This document shows positions 32,033-42,521 of a DNA stretch of 64,000 bases, one piece after another. The stretch is from Pseudo-nitzschia pungens (taxonomy: Eukaryota > Bacillariophyta > Bacillariophyceae > Bacillariales > Bacillariaceae). Position numbers and translations under genes: made by a program. Positions within the stretch are counted from its first letter, which is position 1. Each line of letters starts with the position of its first letter. Below the pieces are notes generated by a model. It made no database searches. It was not told the origin of the DNA and worked only from the letters and a program-made list of their open reading frames with translations. The stretch covers positions 4,340,001 through 4,404,000 of the forward strand of contig CM074764.1 in assembly GCA_037355855.1 (NCBI GenBank), in the 5' to 3' direction.

Positions 32033-33953
32033 AGACCCCCCTGCTGTTGTCAAAGGTAAACAAAGAAAAGCCCCTTCAGCTTTCACTTGGGGACCAGCTC
32101 AAGATAAAGCCTTCCAAGAGATGAAAGCCATGGTGGCAGCAGATGCACTGAACACCTATCCAGACCTCAACAAGCCCTTTGAACTGTACACTGATGCCTC
32201 AGACCTACAACTAGGCGCTGCCATACTACAAGATGGCAAGCCCATTGCATATTGGTCTAAGAAACTATCTGATGCCCAGAAGAACTACACTACTATGGAG
32301 AAAGAACTCCTCGCAATTGTACTCTGCTGCAAAGAGTACCAAAAAATGCTCCTTGGCGGTGTTATCAATGTATACACTGACCATAAAAACTTTACCTTCA
32401 GAACTCTCTCAGTCCAGCGAGTCCTCCGGTGGAGATTATTCCTTGAAGAATTTGGTGTCAATCTCACCTATGTTGAAGGCAAGAAGAATGTTCTTGCTGA
32501 TGCCTTCTCCAGGCTCCCCCGGATGGATCCACCCACTGTAGGGAAGAAAGAAGCCCTTGGTAAGGGCACTCTTATTGACTTTTTGAAACTTGAAGTCCCC
32601 CAGCAAGATGAAGAACTGTTCCTATCAGAGTTCCCCAACTTATTTCAGCACTTATGCAATGACGCCGACCAGGAACTCCAAGCCTGTCTGCTGAACAATG
32701 AGTGTCTGATCAATCTACCTAACAGTCAAGAGGTAGAATGCCCTGTAAACTACTCCAACATCTACCTCCATCAGCAGAAGGATCCAACTATCAAGTTCAA
32801 GATTCAATCGAAAGCCTTCTTCTACCAAGAATTAGAGGGCAACAAGATACTTTGCTACGCGAACCAAGCCAATCCAGATTGCTGGAGAATCTATATTCCA
32901 GCATCTCTCATTAATGATACCATCAAGTGGTATCATCTCCTGTTGGGTCATTGTGGATCCACCAGATTACATCAGACTATATCAGCGCGATTCTATGTCG
33001 ACAACCTAACCAGCTTATGCAAGTCCTACATATGCCCAGATCACTGCATCAAGTACAAGAATCAGAATGCTCAATATGGCAAATTGCCACCAAAGGAAGC
33101 GCCACTGTCCCCATTTCATGAAGTGCATGTGGACCTAATAGGCCCATGGAAAATTACAGCTCAAGGCAAGAACTACAATTTCAAGGCCTTAACTTGTATT
33201 GATCCAGTCACGAACCTCTTGGAAATTATCAGAATCAGGGACAAGTCCTCTCAGCATGTATCAGACCAATTCAAGAACTGCTGGCTATCAAGATACCCAC
33301 GGCCTATGAGATGTGTTCATGACAATGGTGGCGAGTTTCTAGGAGCTGAGTTCCATACTACTCTCAAGCAGTATGGGATACAAGCCATTCCAACCACAGT
33401 CAAGAACCCCCAGTCAAATGCCATATGCGAGCGCGTCCATCACACAGTAGCTGATATCCTACGAGTCCTCGTGCATGTTGATCCTCCACAAGCAAATACC
33501 AGAGCCAGTCAGCTCATGGATAATGCTCTCTCAACTTGCATGCATGCCTCCAGATGCGCTGTCAATGCTGCCTTACAGGCATCCCCTGGATCCCTTGTAT
33601 TCAACCGGGATATGCTGATAGATCTGCCACTAACCTCTAACCTATTGGCACTGCAACAACTAAGACAGCAAGGCATTAACAAGGCTCTGCTCAGAGATAA
33701 TGCCAAGCACAAGGAACATACCTCTCAACCTAACGAGAAGGTATGGATGCAGGAACCAGATCCAGACAAGCTACAGCCTCGAAAGACAGGACCATTCACT
33801 ATTGCCCAAGTCCATGATAATGGCACTGTTAAGATTCAAAAGACTCCATCGATCGTTGAAACAGTTAACGTCCAAAAGCTAACCCCTTACAGAGAGGCTC
33901 CAACGGACCAGCCCAACGCTTCAGACAGCTCCGCAATCCACTGGTCAGCTTAA
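32033..33953 (+). pseudogene. pol: A1 pol, RNase H and integrase part
   Basis: This is the third part of A1 pol, beginning P-P-A-V-V-K-G-K-Q-R-K after the DNA transposon. RNase H is complete (Y-T-D-A-S-D-L-Q-L-G-A, E-K-E-L-L-A-I-V, Y-T-D-H-K-N). The integrase has the H-L-L-L-G-H-C ... C-P-D-H-C zinc motif, the D-D-E triad (H-V-D-L-I-G-P-W, H-D-N-G-G-E-F, A-I-C-E-R-V-H) and the P-R-K-T-G-P-F end. The stop is at 33951-33953, 30 bp before the 3' LTR. It is open throughout, so the part itself is well kept, but it is severed from gag, protease and RT. Confidence 0.92.
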
Positions 33954-33983
33954 GTATCGGATTCATTCAATCATGAGGCACTA

Positions 33984-34323
33984 TGTGACGGGCTAGCGTA
34001 GCTAGCACGGGTCACGACTGAATAATTGACTGAATCCCACATTATGGGAATCGAATATTATGTATATATGGCAATCTACGTTCATGAATACATTGTTATA
34101 TGTGTTCTAATTACGATGGTCGAGTCCCAGAGGGAAATATATGCCTAATCGTGGGAATCGACAATGAATCAACATTTATGGCAGAGCATGCCAAAATGTG
34201 ACTATGCTCACGACCGCAAATTTTATATGTTCTCATTCTTAATCTGCGTAACAATATTCCGTAAAGTATCTAAACATTCACAAGTTTCATACCACTCCGA
34301 GATTTCTACTCTAGACCATAACA
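33984..34323 (+). repeat. 3' LTR of A1
   Basis: 340 bp, TGTGACGGG to CATAACA, followed by the GGATC duplication. About six substitutions against 332-671, mostly transitions. Confidence 0.95.
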
Positions 34324-34465
34324 GGATCACCTGAACCTGCTCTACCAGCAGATGCCCACCCAAAGAATGGTCTGGTAGAGACTCCTCATGGAGGAGTTTC
34401 ATCCGGTAGTCAAACACGTTGCTGGCAAAGAAAATGATGCGGCAGACGCACTGTCGCGTTTGGAC
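34324..34465 (+). pseudogene. Ty3/gypsy pol relic, RNase H (3' part)
   Basis: This continues the relic at 1-331. After one copy of GGATC the frame reads H-L-N-L-L-Y, then R-L-L-M-E-E-F and A-D-A-L-S-R-L-D, the typical end of gypsy RNase H. A TAG sits where a Trp codon is expected before R-L-L-M-E-E-F, so the gene is dead independently of the insertion. It ends at 34465, where an LTR of the B family begins. Confidence 0.85.
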
Positions 34466-34796
34466 TGTGACATGTTGACGCAGGTACCCTACGAGAGGCT
34501 CTAAATGATTATTGAATCCCGCATGTGCTCCAATACACAAGAATATATAAATAATATTCATCTACATATACTGAATATTATTCAAATATCAAGATAAACA
34601 AAGATTCCCATGAATCAACGATAATTGATATTATGCCCGATGAACAATTATATCATTGTTCGATCATTCATTCCATACTCAAGAAATCATTCCCATCTCG
34701 TAAAGTATTCATCCATCCTCTTTTGTAACACAATTATTTATTAATCATACTTCTTTAAAATACTCCTATCGTGTATTTCTACCTTAACATGTAACA
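34466..34796 (+). repeat. 5' LTR of B3
   Basis: 331 bp from TGTGACATG to CATGTAACA, diverged from B1 and B2 LTRs. CAGTAATTACTG follows at 34797-34808. Confidence 0.8.
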
Positions 34797-35038
34797 CAGT
34801 AATTACTGTTTATCTTTTAAAGTAGAAGACAGACAGGAACTCAGTACTGAATCATCCAAAAACATCCTTTATCCTAAACAACAGGTATACATCGATACCC
34901 TGACAAGCAAAATCCTACAATCGGAATCTCCGAAAGAACCCATCGATCGAAACAAGAACCGATCGAACAAACCGATCGATATCTACGAAACAACCGATCA
35001 ATCGATACAATTGAACGCTCTGAGTCAAATCAAGAACC

Positions 35039-36292
35039 ATGGCAGGACTTTACAGAGATCCTCCAATCCCTTACAAGAGAGCCTTTGACAGCTCCAATCC
35101 TAAGCTTGTTACACTAACAGTTTACAATTCCGAAGACCAAGAAGACAGTGTCAAAGTCCTTCTATTCACCGACACAGGAGGACTAGAAGAACTCCTATAT
35201 ACCGAAGAAGCTTTCCTGAACACAGCAGAAGATCTTGATCTATCAGCAAATAAATACATCAAATACTTTGGTCAATGCCTTTGTGTCGATGCCCAAACCA
35301 AGTGGAGAGCCTTAACAAGAAGCCAACATGATTATCCAACTACAAGAAATGGATACAACAGAGCCTTCTCAGCCTTTATCAAGCAATACTGCAACGCCAA
35401 AGATGCAAAAGACATCATGCACGCTTATCTCCAAAGCTCTGGATCATGCAAGAAGCCAAGCAACGTATCATGCAAAGACCATGCAAACCAAATGGAACAG
35501 CTCTTCAAATACACTGCAAAACTACAAGGCTTTGCTGCTGATCTAAACCAACTACAACAGATCACTATCCTGCTCCACAGCTTTCCAAAGGAATGGATTG
35601 AAGACTACTGCAGAATCCACAGAGGAGTTTGACCACAAACAACTGTACAATTTATAGTGGACCACATGAGCTCCCTCGATTGCTTGAGCAAAAGCCACTC
35701 CATCGGTAATCCATACGATTCTGATATCAACAGCGTCAGCAATACAAGTGCCGACAACAACAACAGCACTTCAGACGCTGAAAGCAACAGCTCCCATTCC
35801 GACAGCAACACAGACGCTGAATCTGAAGAAGAAGCAAATACTAACAACAGCAAACGCAAGTACAGCAACCCTTGCAGAATTGCAGAACATGACCATGATT
35901 GGTCTGAATGTCCAAGAAATAAATATTCCAAGAGAAATAAGAGCAATAGCAGCAACAACAGCACTGCTACGGCTCCTAGCAATGAAAATGGAAGCACTTC
36001 TTCCAATGAATTCTTCCAAGCCCACATGAAACGCGCCATGGAATCATATTGCGCCCAACATGATGGAACACTTGAAAGAACTATTGAAGGAACCATTATA
36101 TTCAAACCAAAACGGCCTCGGTTTCAGAAGCAACCTATCACCTGGCCTATACAACAGACCATGCCTTCGGCTCCACTGGACCTGAATGCCAGTACAGCAC
36201 TGCTGTCTGGGAAGACGCATGGAGGAGAACTCCCAGAAAGGGAAGGAACCTACAGAGATGAGCCCTGTTGCAACACAAAATGTTCAAACTAA
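35039..36292 (+). pseudogene. gag: B3 gag with one nonsense codon, fused in frame to a pol remnant
   Basis: ATG at 35039 (M-A-G-L-Y-R-D-P-P). TGA at 35630-35632 replaces the Arg of the I-H-R-G-x-R-P-Q-T-T block seen in B1; the frame then continues open. The linker is acidic (S-D-A-E-S, D-T/N-D-A-E-S-E-E-E), then the zinc-type motif, where Glu replaces the Gly (C-R-I-A-E-H-D-H-D-W). After W-P-I-Q-Q the frame passes directly, without a stop, into a remnant of the pol start (P-L-D-L-N-A-S-T-A-L-L-S-G-K-T-H-G-G) and ends at TAA 36290-36292. Confidence 0.85.
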
Positions 36293-36837
36293 TACAAAGT
36301 GCTCAGTCCGATCCAAAGTGATGGCAACAATCAACCGATAAAATAAAGATTCAATTATGGCAAAAGAAAGAATCAATCACATATAAAAGCAATAAAAGAT
36401 CTGGACGCAGATCAGTTCCGACGCGAACTAATTGCAAGGGTACAGATGCTGAAGCCATGAATCAATCAATCGAATCGAATCATATATTGATATCGATAAG
36501 GGTACAGACACAAAACAAAATATAGGGTACAGCAGCAATAACAAGGTCAACCTTGTTCCGGACAACCAAATAGTCCACAGGGCGCTCCAAAAATAATAGA
36601 GCAATCCCACAAAATCCAAATTCAAAACCCACAGAGGTGCTCTGGAATTACAAAATTTGAAACTCCAGTAGACTGCTGCACATACACCCCAAACAAAAGA
36701 CCGGACAAAGTATACGGCAAATCAAATTCTAATGGCAACAGCAATTCAAACCGAAACTAACAATGTGTCCCCTTTCTGCCTTAATATACAATGGCAGATA
36801 CGGCAAGCAACACACCCAGCAACACAGCTCAGCTTTT

Positions 36838-37750
36838 TGTGTCTGCCTTCAAGGGTCCCCTGAAGACAAGGCTTGAGGTTGAGCAGACCAATCCATCCTT
36901 AGTTGCTGCCATTGTGGATCTTCTCACCAGGGTTCGGAAGGGTCAGAGCATTTATCCCTCATCCTACCCCCCTGCAATTGCTTTGGCTGTCAGGTCACAG
37001 AAGACAATTGGTTGGCACAACTGGCTTCTTGGTAGGTGGTCTCCTTGCTGGTATCAAATCCAGGCTCACTACTACTCCCATATTGGAAGCAAGCGCTCCC
37101 CCAGACGTTGGGCTACAGCTATCATCCATCAGCAGTTCTTTCTTACCTCCTGGGATCTTTGGACCTATAGGAATGAACGACTCCATGGTCCTGGGGGCAC
37201 CCTTGATGCTGAACAACACCAATCTCTTGATGCTTCCATTTCCTCTGAATTGGCCATTGGTGCAGCTGGTGCACTCCCCCAGTCACACTCCCTTTTACAA
37301 ACCCCGTTCCAAGTCTTACAAGGCTACACCCTGACTGCCAAGCGGCAGTGGCTTGCAACCATCCACCTTGCCAGGAAGCAGTACGCAGCACCTGCACCCC
37401 CGGTGCAGCCATACCAACGAGAGGCCGCTCTCCTCTGTGCCTGGCTTACTGGACCTTAGGGTTGAGTCCACTTTGTACCTTGGTTTTGTCCTCTGTTCCT
37501 GCTTCTTATCATGTCTCATCCCTTTTGATACTGGGCCTTCTCCCACTATCTTCCTTCCCACTTCACTTTTCCTCAAGTCACTCTTTTGTGGGCCTTGTTT
37601 TGTTCCTTTCCCTTTCTGATGTTCAAGGTTTGTTTGAAAATTTGTTGTTCTACCACTTGGGGTCCTGACTCTCTGATGGAGGCGACGTTAAAGTCTGGTT
37701 ACAGACTGAGTAATTTAGTATCACCTTTGGTGATTAAAGTTATTTAAATA
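36838..37750 (+). mobile_element. 5'-truncated LINE copy
   Basis: Begins abruptly with sequence matching 61507 of the full LINE and follows it to the end of the 3' UTR. The frame to 37459 is the last 205 or so residues of ORF2 (E-V-E-Q-T-N-P-S-L-V-A-A-I, G-W-H-N-W-L-L-G-R-W-S-P). It has one extra codon (H-Q-Q-F-F versus H-Q-F-F) and several substitutions, so it is not a direct copy of this LINE. Loss of the 5' end is the usual outcome of target-primed reverse transcription. The 3' UTR keeps both hairpins (37693-37706, 37720-37734). Confidence 0.88.
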
Positions 37751-37829
37751 TGTACATTAATTATTTGGTATTAGTCAGAATACTAGTGGTTCTTAACATC
37801 AATAATAGTGTAACATTATTATCATGTGA

Positions 37830-38048
37830 TAATGGGCGTGGCGTCTAGAATGATGGAAGTTGCCTCTACTAGAAATGATGGGCGTTGCGTCTAGAAATGA
37901 TGGGGGTTGCGTTGAACAATAATGGGGGGTGTTGCGTTGAGAAATAATGGGTGGTGTGTCGATAAAAATAATGGGTGTTGCGTCAATAGAAATAATGTCG
38001 ATAGAAATAATGGGTGTTGCGTTGATAGAAATAATGGGTGTTGCACCA
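37830..38048. repeat. Minisatellite of about 24 bp (GAAATAATGGGTGTTGCGTTGATA)-like units
   Basis: About nine imperfect units built around AATAATGGGTGTTGCGT and AATGATGGGCGTTGCGT. They lie directly upstream of the glycosyltransferase-like gene. Confidence 0.85.
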
Positions 38049-38175
38049 ATATTTTGGAATATGAGGGCCCCAAAAAAAAGTACAGACTCTGAAGAAATGA
38101 AGAGCGAGGGCGAACCATTGGTCAAATATTTAGCCCAAAAATACCCAGTTATTAGACGTTTTACCATCAGCAAAG

Positions 38176-38600
38176 ATGTTTTGGCCCATGGACAAGCTAC
38201 GAGTCTTGTTCGTGACAGACAAGGAAGCGGGCCCTGAAGTGATTGAACCCTTTTCTGAGAAACTGAAATCCACCCTGCCCGACGCAAAAGAAGTTCGTGT
38301 GACCTCGAATACCCCAGCGGTTGACTTAGCAGGCGTGGGTCGTCAATATGGCCACGACCGCCAGCAGTATGTCATGTTTTGGGCGGACAATTTTACGGAC
38401 GCCGAATATGTTGCCTTTTGGGACACAGATGCAATGTTCGTGACACGGGTTCTTGACGAAGACCTCTTTGATGGAAACAAACCCCGCGTAATAGCTCAGA
38501 TGGTTGGTGGCACCAACAACCCAGTGTGGGAGGGCGCAGCCAAAAACCATTGGAAAATTACTGGCAAAATCGACGTCATGAATGCCATGTTCTATTTCCC
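38176..38600 (+). pseudogene. Glycosyltransferase-like host gene, 5' part
   Basis: Starts at ATG 38176 (or 38188, M-D-K-L-R-V-L-F-V-T-D-K). It contains Y-V-A-F-W-D-T-D-A-M-F-V-T-R-V, a D-x-D motif in the context usual for nucleotide-sugar-binding glycosyltransferases (a DUF6492-like fold is my guess). The frame is cut at 38600 by the copia LTR and resumes at 44805/44810. A different frame just upstream (about 38075-38170, E-P-L-V-K-Y-L-A-Q-K-Y-P-V) also looks coding, so the true 5' end may lie further upstream with an intron or frameshift. Disrupted by the insertion. Confidence 0.6.
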
Positions 38601-39019
38601 TGTCGGATGAGGTGGAAAACAATTAACCGAGTCGAATGAGTCGGAGAATTATGCGGAACAATATTTATTTATACGACTACATGGAAATACCGAAAATTCA
38701 ATCAACAAAAGGCAAATTAATAATATTGACAACAAAGTTGACAAGACAATCACAAACCAACCAGAAGTAAACACAAAAACATGACATGACAACAGGTTGT
38801 CAAATCAAGAGAAACACAAGATTGAAATACATAACTTACAAGAGAATGCACGAGAAAATATTGTCTTTACTAGCAGATGTACAGTAAGGTCGAGTGAATA
38901 ACCAAACGAGAGAGCAAAATATTGTTAGAGAGGAAAACTCTCATATTTTCCTTGAGAAATAATAATAACGAGAACACTTACAACCTAAAATATACGTACT
39001 TTTTCAACCTATTCCAACA
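38601..39019 (+). repeat. 5' LTR of the copia element
   Basis: TGTCGGATGAGG to TTCCAACA. Identical by eye to the 3' LTR, implying a very recent insertion or recent conversion. Confidence 0.95.
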
Positions 39020-39137
39020 TTCTTCGAAGAACCTTGGAACAGTCAGCGTTGAAAATAGAAGTAAACAAGAGAGAAACTCGACTAGAGTGAGTTGAGTAAG
39101 GAAGAACAAGGAAGAGACCGAGAAGATCTGAGTAATC

Positions 39138-42100
39138 ATGGCGCGCCTAAAGGATATCAAGCTGGATATTCCGAAGTTCTCGAAGACCAAAGACTACATG
39201 TCTTGGTGGGAACAGATGACGGCATACGCAGTTCAGAAGGACTTTGAGCAAGCGATGTATGAGACAAGGGATGCTGCGTTACCAGATCAAGAAAGAGAAT
39301 ATGAGGCTACAGGAGCTGTCAAGAAATCGAATTTCGACAACGCTCAGAGTGAAGCGTTGGTTAGAAACAAGATGGCAATCTCAACACTTACCGTAGCATT
39401 CAATGGGAAACAAGACTGCATGGCATGGATCCAAGATACAAGGACAAAGGAATGGCCAAGTGGTCAAGCCCATTTAGTAATCAAGGAAATGAAAGAAGAG
39501 TTTGCCCCTGACAATATCATGGGAAGAGTCGATCAAGTAAAGGAACTCCAAGCGATCTCAATGAGGAAGAACGAGGACCCAAGAAATCTGTTCACGCAGA
39601 TTACAACGATCGACAACAAGTACCGAGGCAGACTATCGGCATTGCCGATCGAAGAGAAGATGGCCCAGATCATCGTGAAGGCACCAAAGGCATATGCTAC
39701 AACCATTATAGCGTGTCGAAACAAGGCTTTAGAAGAGACCGGAAAGGAACCGGAACTAAAGACAGTAAGGAAGGCAATGTATGACCTTTGGATGCAGCAG
39801 AATGCCGGAGAGAACAAGACACAAGACGTTGTCATGTATGCCGGAGAAACGGACTCCGACACAGACAGTGACAACGGTAACGGCAAACAACGAAGCAACG
39901 GGAATAGAACACCCAGCAAGACAATGGTATGTTACGGATGCGGAAAGAGAGGACACATGAAGCGAGATTGTCCCGCAGCAAACAAGAACACCAAGTGTCA
40001 TCATTGTGGGAAGAAAGGACACATTGCAGCAGCATGCTGGTCCAAACACCCAGAGTCCAAACCAAAATGGATGAAGAAAAGAGACCAAAATAGGAACACA
40101 CAGTCCAACGAGAGTGTAGTGGGCGGCGTTATCGACGAAGAGTACTGTTTCTTTGCGGGCAATTACGACAAGAAGGACAAACGGATTAAGAGAAACTTAC
40201 CTGTAAAGAAGATAAAAGGCAAGAAGTGTGTCGGTTGCAGTCCGCGAAAACACACTAAGCGCCATTGTGGAGAGCAAGTAAGGAATAACAAGAGAAAGAA
40301 GGTTACACCACTAAAGCGAGTGGTTAACCAAGCAGTTCCCAATATTATGAGGAAAGCGGACAGGAGACTCAGTAGAAATATTGGAGCAAACACGTTCAGG
40401 GTTCGAAAGAAAGAGAGAATCGAACCTAAAAGAGAGCCAGCACGAGTCCCGTACAAGATAATGTATGTCCCAACCAACGTGATCCAAGTCAACGGGAACA
40501 ATAATAACCTGGAAACAAAAGGCTTAAAACTTCCATCACGGGATCCAAATGATTATAAGGTCAAGGCGGGTAGACGGCCAGACAAGAAACAGAATTTGAG
40601 ACAACAAACGATAACAACTCCGATTAAGATGGAAGCAAGGAACAACCAACAACACGGAGAACTCTGCGCTGAGATAGATTTTGCGTTTATGTCCATAACC
40701 ACAAACAAAGAAGATATACCGGTGGTCAATCATGAAAACGAAAGCGAGCCGAGCATTGTATTGTTCAACGGAGCGAAGTCCCTGTATTTACGAGAAATTT
40801 GGATAGCAGATACTGGAGCAACTAATCACACGATTAACCTCAGGCAAGGAACTGAACCATCCAAACAGCAAGCAAAGGTGTTAAAGCAGCTTAATCCCAC
40901 AGTTACGGCAACAGGAGAAAGAATGAAAACAACAGCTATACTGGATAAAGTGGGCACAAAATACGACAAAGATGGTAAGAAGGAAATGGGAGTTCGTCTT
41001 CTCGACTGCAGGTATGGCACGTTGAAGTTCAATTTGTTTGCGGTGACGAAAATGACGGAAGCGGGATGGAGTATGAGAGGAGACAGCGCTGGGATATATC
41101 TGACAAAAGGGAACAAGGTAATCCACTTTGATATTGCCATCCGAACCAAGGGAGGTGGAGTACTGTGGGCAATGTATGTTAAGGACACGGCAAAGCCGTA
41201 CGACACAGTTCTCTCAACGCCTACAGAGATGTCGATGGCCAAGGCACACATCCTGTGTGGACACAACAACAAAACCCGAACTCAACAAATTGCTGATCAC
41301 TTTGGTTGGAAGATCACAAGAACACCTTTCAAGGTTTGTGAGGCATGCGCCAGAGGAAAGGCGCGACAGAGAAACCTTGGAGAAGGAGAAAACAAACCAC
41401 CAAAGAGTATTGGAGAGCTATGGTATGTCGATGGAATGAGACTGAAGTGTCCGAAGAATCCAAAAGGGACAGTCTATTTTCCAGCGAACAACTGTTTGGT
41501 GGTGGCAGTGGAACATGTAACAGGTGCCACAATCATCGGTTGGTACAACACGAAGAAGGCATTCGTTGAGCCGTTCTGTGCCAAGCTGCATATGCTTGGA
41601 CAATCAGGGAAGCCGGTGCAGAGGATTCGATGTGATAATGGCGGGGAGAACATCAGTTTCCAGAAAGCAATCAATGGAAAGGACTGGAAGATGGGAGTGG
41701 AATTTGAATTCACAGCAAAGATGCCGCAACGCAATTCGCGAGTAGAGACACGAATCTACAACCTCTGCAGCCTAACACGCTCAGCAATCGAAGGAGCATA
41801 TGTACCGGATGAATACAGGTACGTGTTATTTGCTGCGTTCTTGAAATGGTGTCATCAGACTGACATGCTGAACGTGTGTACAGTGGAGGGGGTGACAAAG
41901 ACCAGGTATCAATGGTTGACAGGGAAGAATCCAGCGTGGATAAAGAACATGCAAGTGGCAGGGACAGCAGGGGTGGTGAAGACCCATAAGACAGGAACAT
42001 CTAAAGTGAGCGCGCGAGGAAAGACATGTCTCTTTGCCTTCTATGCTGAAGACCATGCTGGAGACTGTTACACAATGTTCGATCCTCAAACCAGAGCATT

Positions 42101-42521
42101 CCTTGTTACAAGAGACGTCCAATGGCTGGGAAAGATGTATTTCAGCAAAAGAAGTGGACCGGGAGCACCAGTAGTAACGGAAGGTCTGCTAATGGACAGG
42201 GAGACAAGTCCTGCTGAAGTGGAGACTGAAGGTGTCGATGAGGAGGAAGCATCCTTATCAAGCGCATCGACTGAGTCCTCAGCAGACGAAGAGGATACAG
42301 AGGAAGAGGAAGACTCTGACCCAGAAACCAGTGAGGATCCAGTAGAAGATAGTGGGGACGATACAGTGGAAGAGGCTGCAGAGCCAACAATCAGAACGTC
42401 TCGAAGTGGACGCGCGTTAAGGGCAACAACTGCAGCAGATGGTACAGTACACAAACACTATGGGCTGTGCCATTTAATCGATGAAGAAATCAGTGCGCTG
42501 GCAGGCAACATCGAGTGTTGA
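39138..42521 (+). CDS. gag-pol: Copia Gag-protease-integrase part of the polyprotein
   Basis: 1127 residues from ATG 39138 (M-A-R-L-K-D-I-K-L-D). The Gag capsid-like part has W-W-E-Q-M-T-A-Y-A. Two CCHC knuckles follow (C-Y-G-C-G-K-R-G-H-M-K-R-D-C near residue 265, C-H-H-C-G-K-K-G-H near 287). A third CX2CX4HX4C (C-V-G-C-S-P-R-K-H-T-K-R-H-C) sits about 365-377, before a very basic stretch. The protease site is I-A-D-T-G-A-T-N-H-T (about 556). The integrase has an HHCC motif (about 700-735), then Y-V-D-G-M, R-C-D-N-G-G-E-N and R-V-E-T-R for the catalytic triad. The C-terminal 100 residues are acidic and Ser-rich. It ends in TGA at 42519, with the RT open in the same phase behind it. Confidence 0.9.
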   Translation: MARLKDIKLDIPKFSKTKDYMSWWEQMTAYAVQKDFEQAMYETRDAALPDQEREYEATGAVKKSNFDNAQSEALVRNKMAISTLTVAFNGKQDCMAWIQDTRTKEWPSGQAHLVIKEMKEEFAPDNIMGRVDQVKELQAISMRKNEDPRNLFTQITTIDNKYRGRLSALPIEEKMAQIIVKAPKAYATTIIACRNKALEETGKEPELKTVRKAMYDLWMQQNAGENKTQDVVMYAGETDSDTDSDNGNGKQRSNGNRTPSKTMVCYGCGKRGHMKRDCPAANKNTKCHHCGKKGHIAAACWSKHPESKPKWMKKRDQNRNTQSNESVVGGVIDEEYCFFAGNYDKKDKRIKRNLPVKKIKGKKCVGCSPRKHTKRHCGEQVRNNKRKKVTPLKRVVNQAVPNIMRKADRRLSRNIGANTFRVRKKERIEPKREPARVPYKIMYVPTNVIQVNGNNNNLETKGLKLPSRDPNDYKVKAGRRPDKKQNLRQQTITTPIKMEARNNQQHGELCAEIDFAFMSITTNKEDIPVVNHENESEPSIVLFNGAKSLYLREIWIADTGATNHTINLRQGTEPSKQQAKVLKQLNPTVTATGERMKTTAILDKVGTKYDKDGKKEMGVRLLDCRYGTLKFNLFAVTKMTEAGWSMRGDSAGIYLTKGNKVIHFDIAIRTKGGGVLWAMYVKDTAKPYDTVLSTPTEMSMAKAHILCGHNNKTRTQQIADHFGWKITRTPFKVCEACARGKARQRNLGEGENKPPKSIGELWYVDGMRLKCPKNPKGTVYFPANNCLVVAVEHVTGATIIGWYNTKKAFVEPFCAKLHMLGQSGKPVQRIRCDNGGENISFQKAINGKDWKMGVEFEFTAKMPQRNSRVETRIYNLCSLTRSAIEGAYVPDEYRYVLFAAFLKWCHQTDMLNVCTVEGVTKTRYQWLTGKNPAWIKNMQVAGTAGVVKTHKTGTSKVSARGKTCLFAFYAEDHAGDCYTMFDPQTRAFLVTRDVQWLGKMYFSKRSGPGAPVVTEGLLMDRETSPAEVETEGVDEEEASLSSASTESSADEEDTEEEEDSDPETSEDPVEDSGDDTVEEAAEPTIRTSRSGRALRATTAADGTVHKHYGLCHLIDEEISALAGNIEC

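Larger units (their letters stand above)
332..34323 (+). mobile_element. Ty3/gypsy LTR retrotransposon A1, host of nested insertions
   Basis: The element is bounded by 340-bp LTRs (332-671 and 33984-34323) that begin TGTGACGGG and end ACA. GGATC is duplicated outside both ends (327-331 and 34324-34328). Its own sequence is 332-1632, about 3263-3977, 9904-11371 and 32033-34323, about 5.8 kb in total, matching the 5727-bp intact relative A2. The LTRs differ at about 6 of 340 positions (counted by eye), so it is older than the elements inside it. Gag is cut by B1, pol by the B2 array and by the DNA transposon, and RT also has a nonsense codon. It cannot be autonomous. Confidence 0.93.
34466..36837 (+). 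mobile_element. Gag-only element B3, 3'-truncated by a LINE
   Basis: LTR at 34466-34796, palindromic leader, gag and the same degenerate 3' region as B2 (sequence around 36300-36780 matches the B2 body). It breaks off at about 36837, where LINE sequence starts. No 3' LTR is found on the far side, so the rest was lost. It inserted in the outer gypsy relic next to A-D-A-L-S-R-L-D. Confidence 0.8.

Noticed and set aside
37986..38050. CRISPR-like spaced repeats in the 24-bp minisatellite
   Set aside because: Units are imperfect and contiguous with no unique spacers, and the sequence is eukaryotic.
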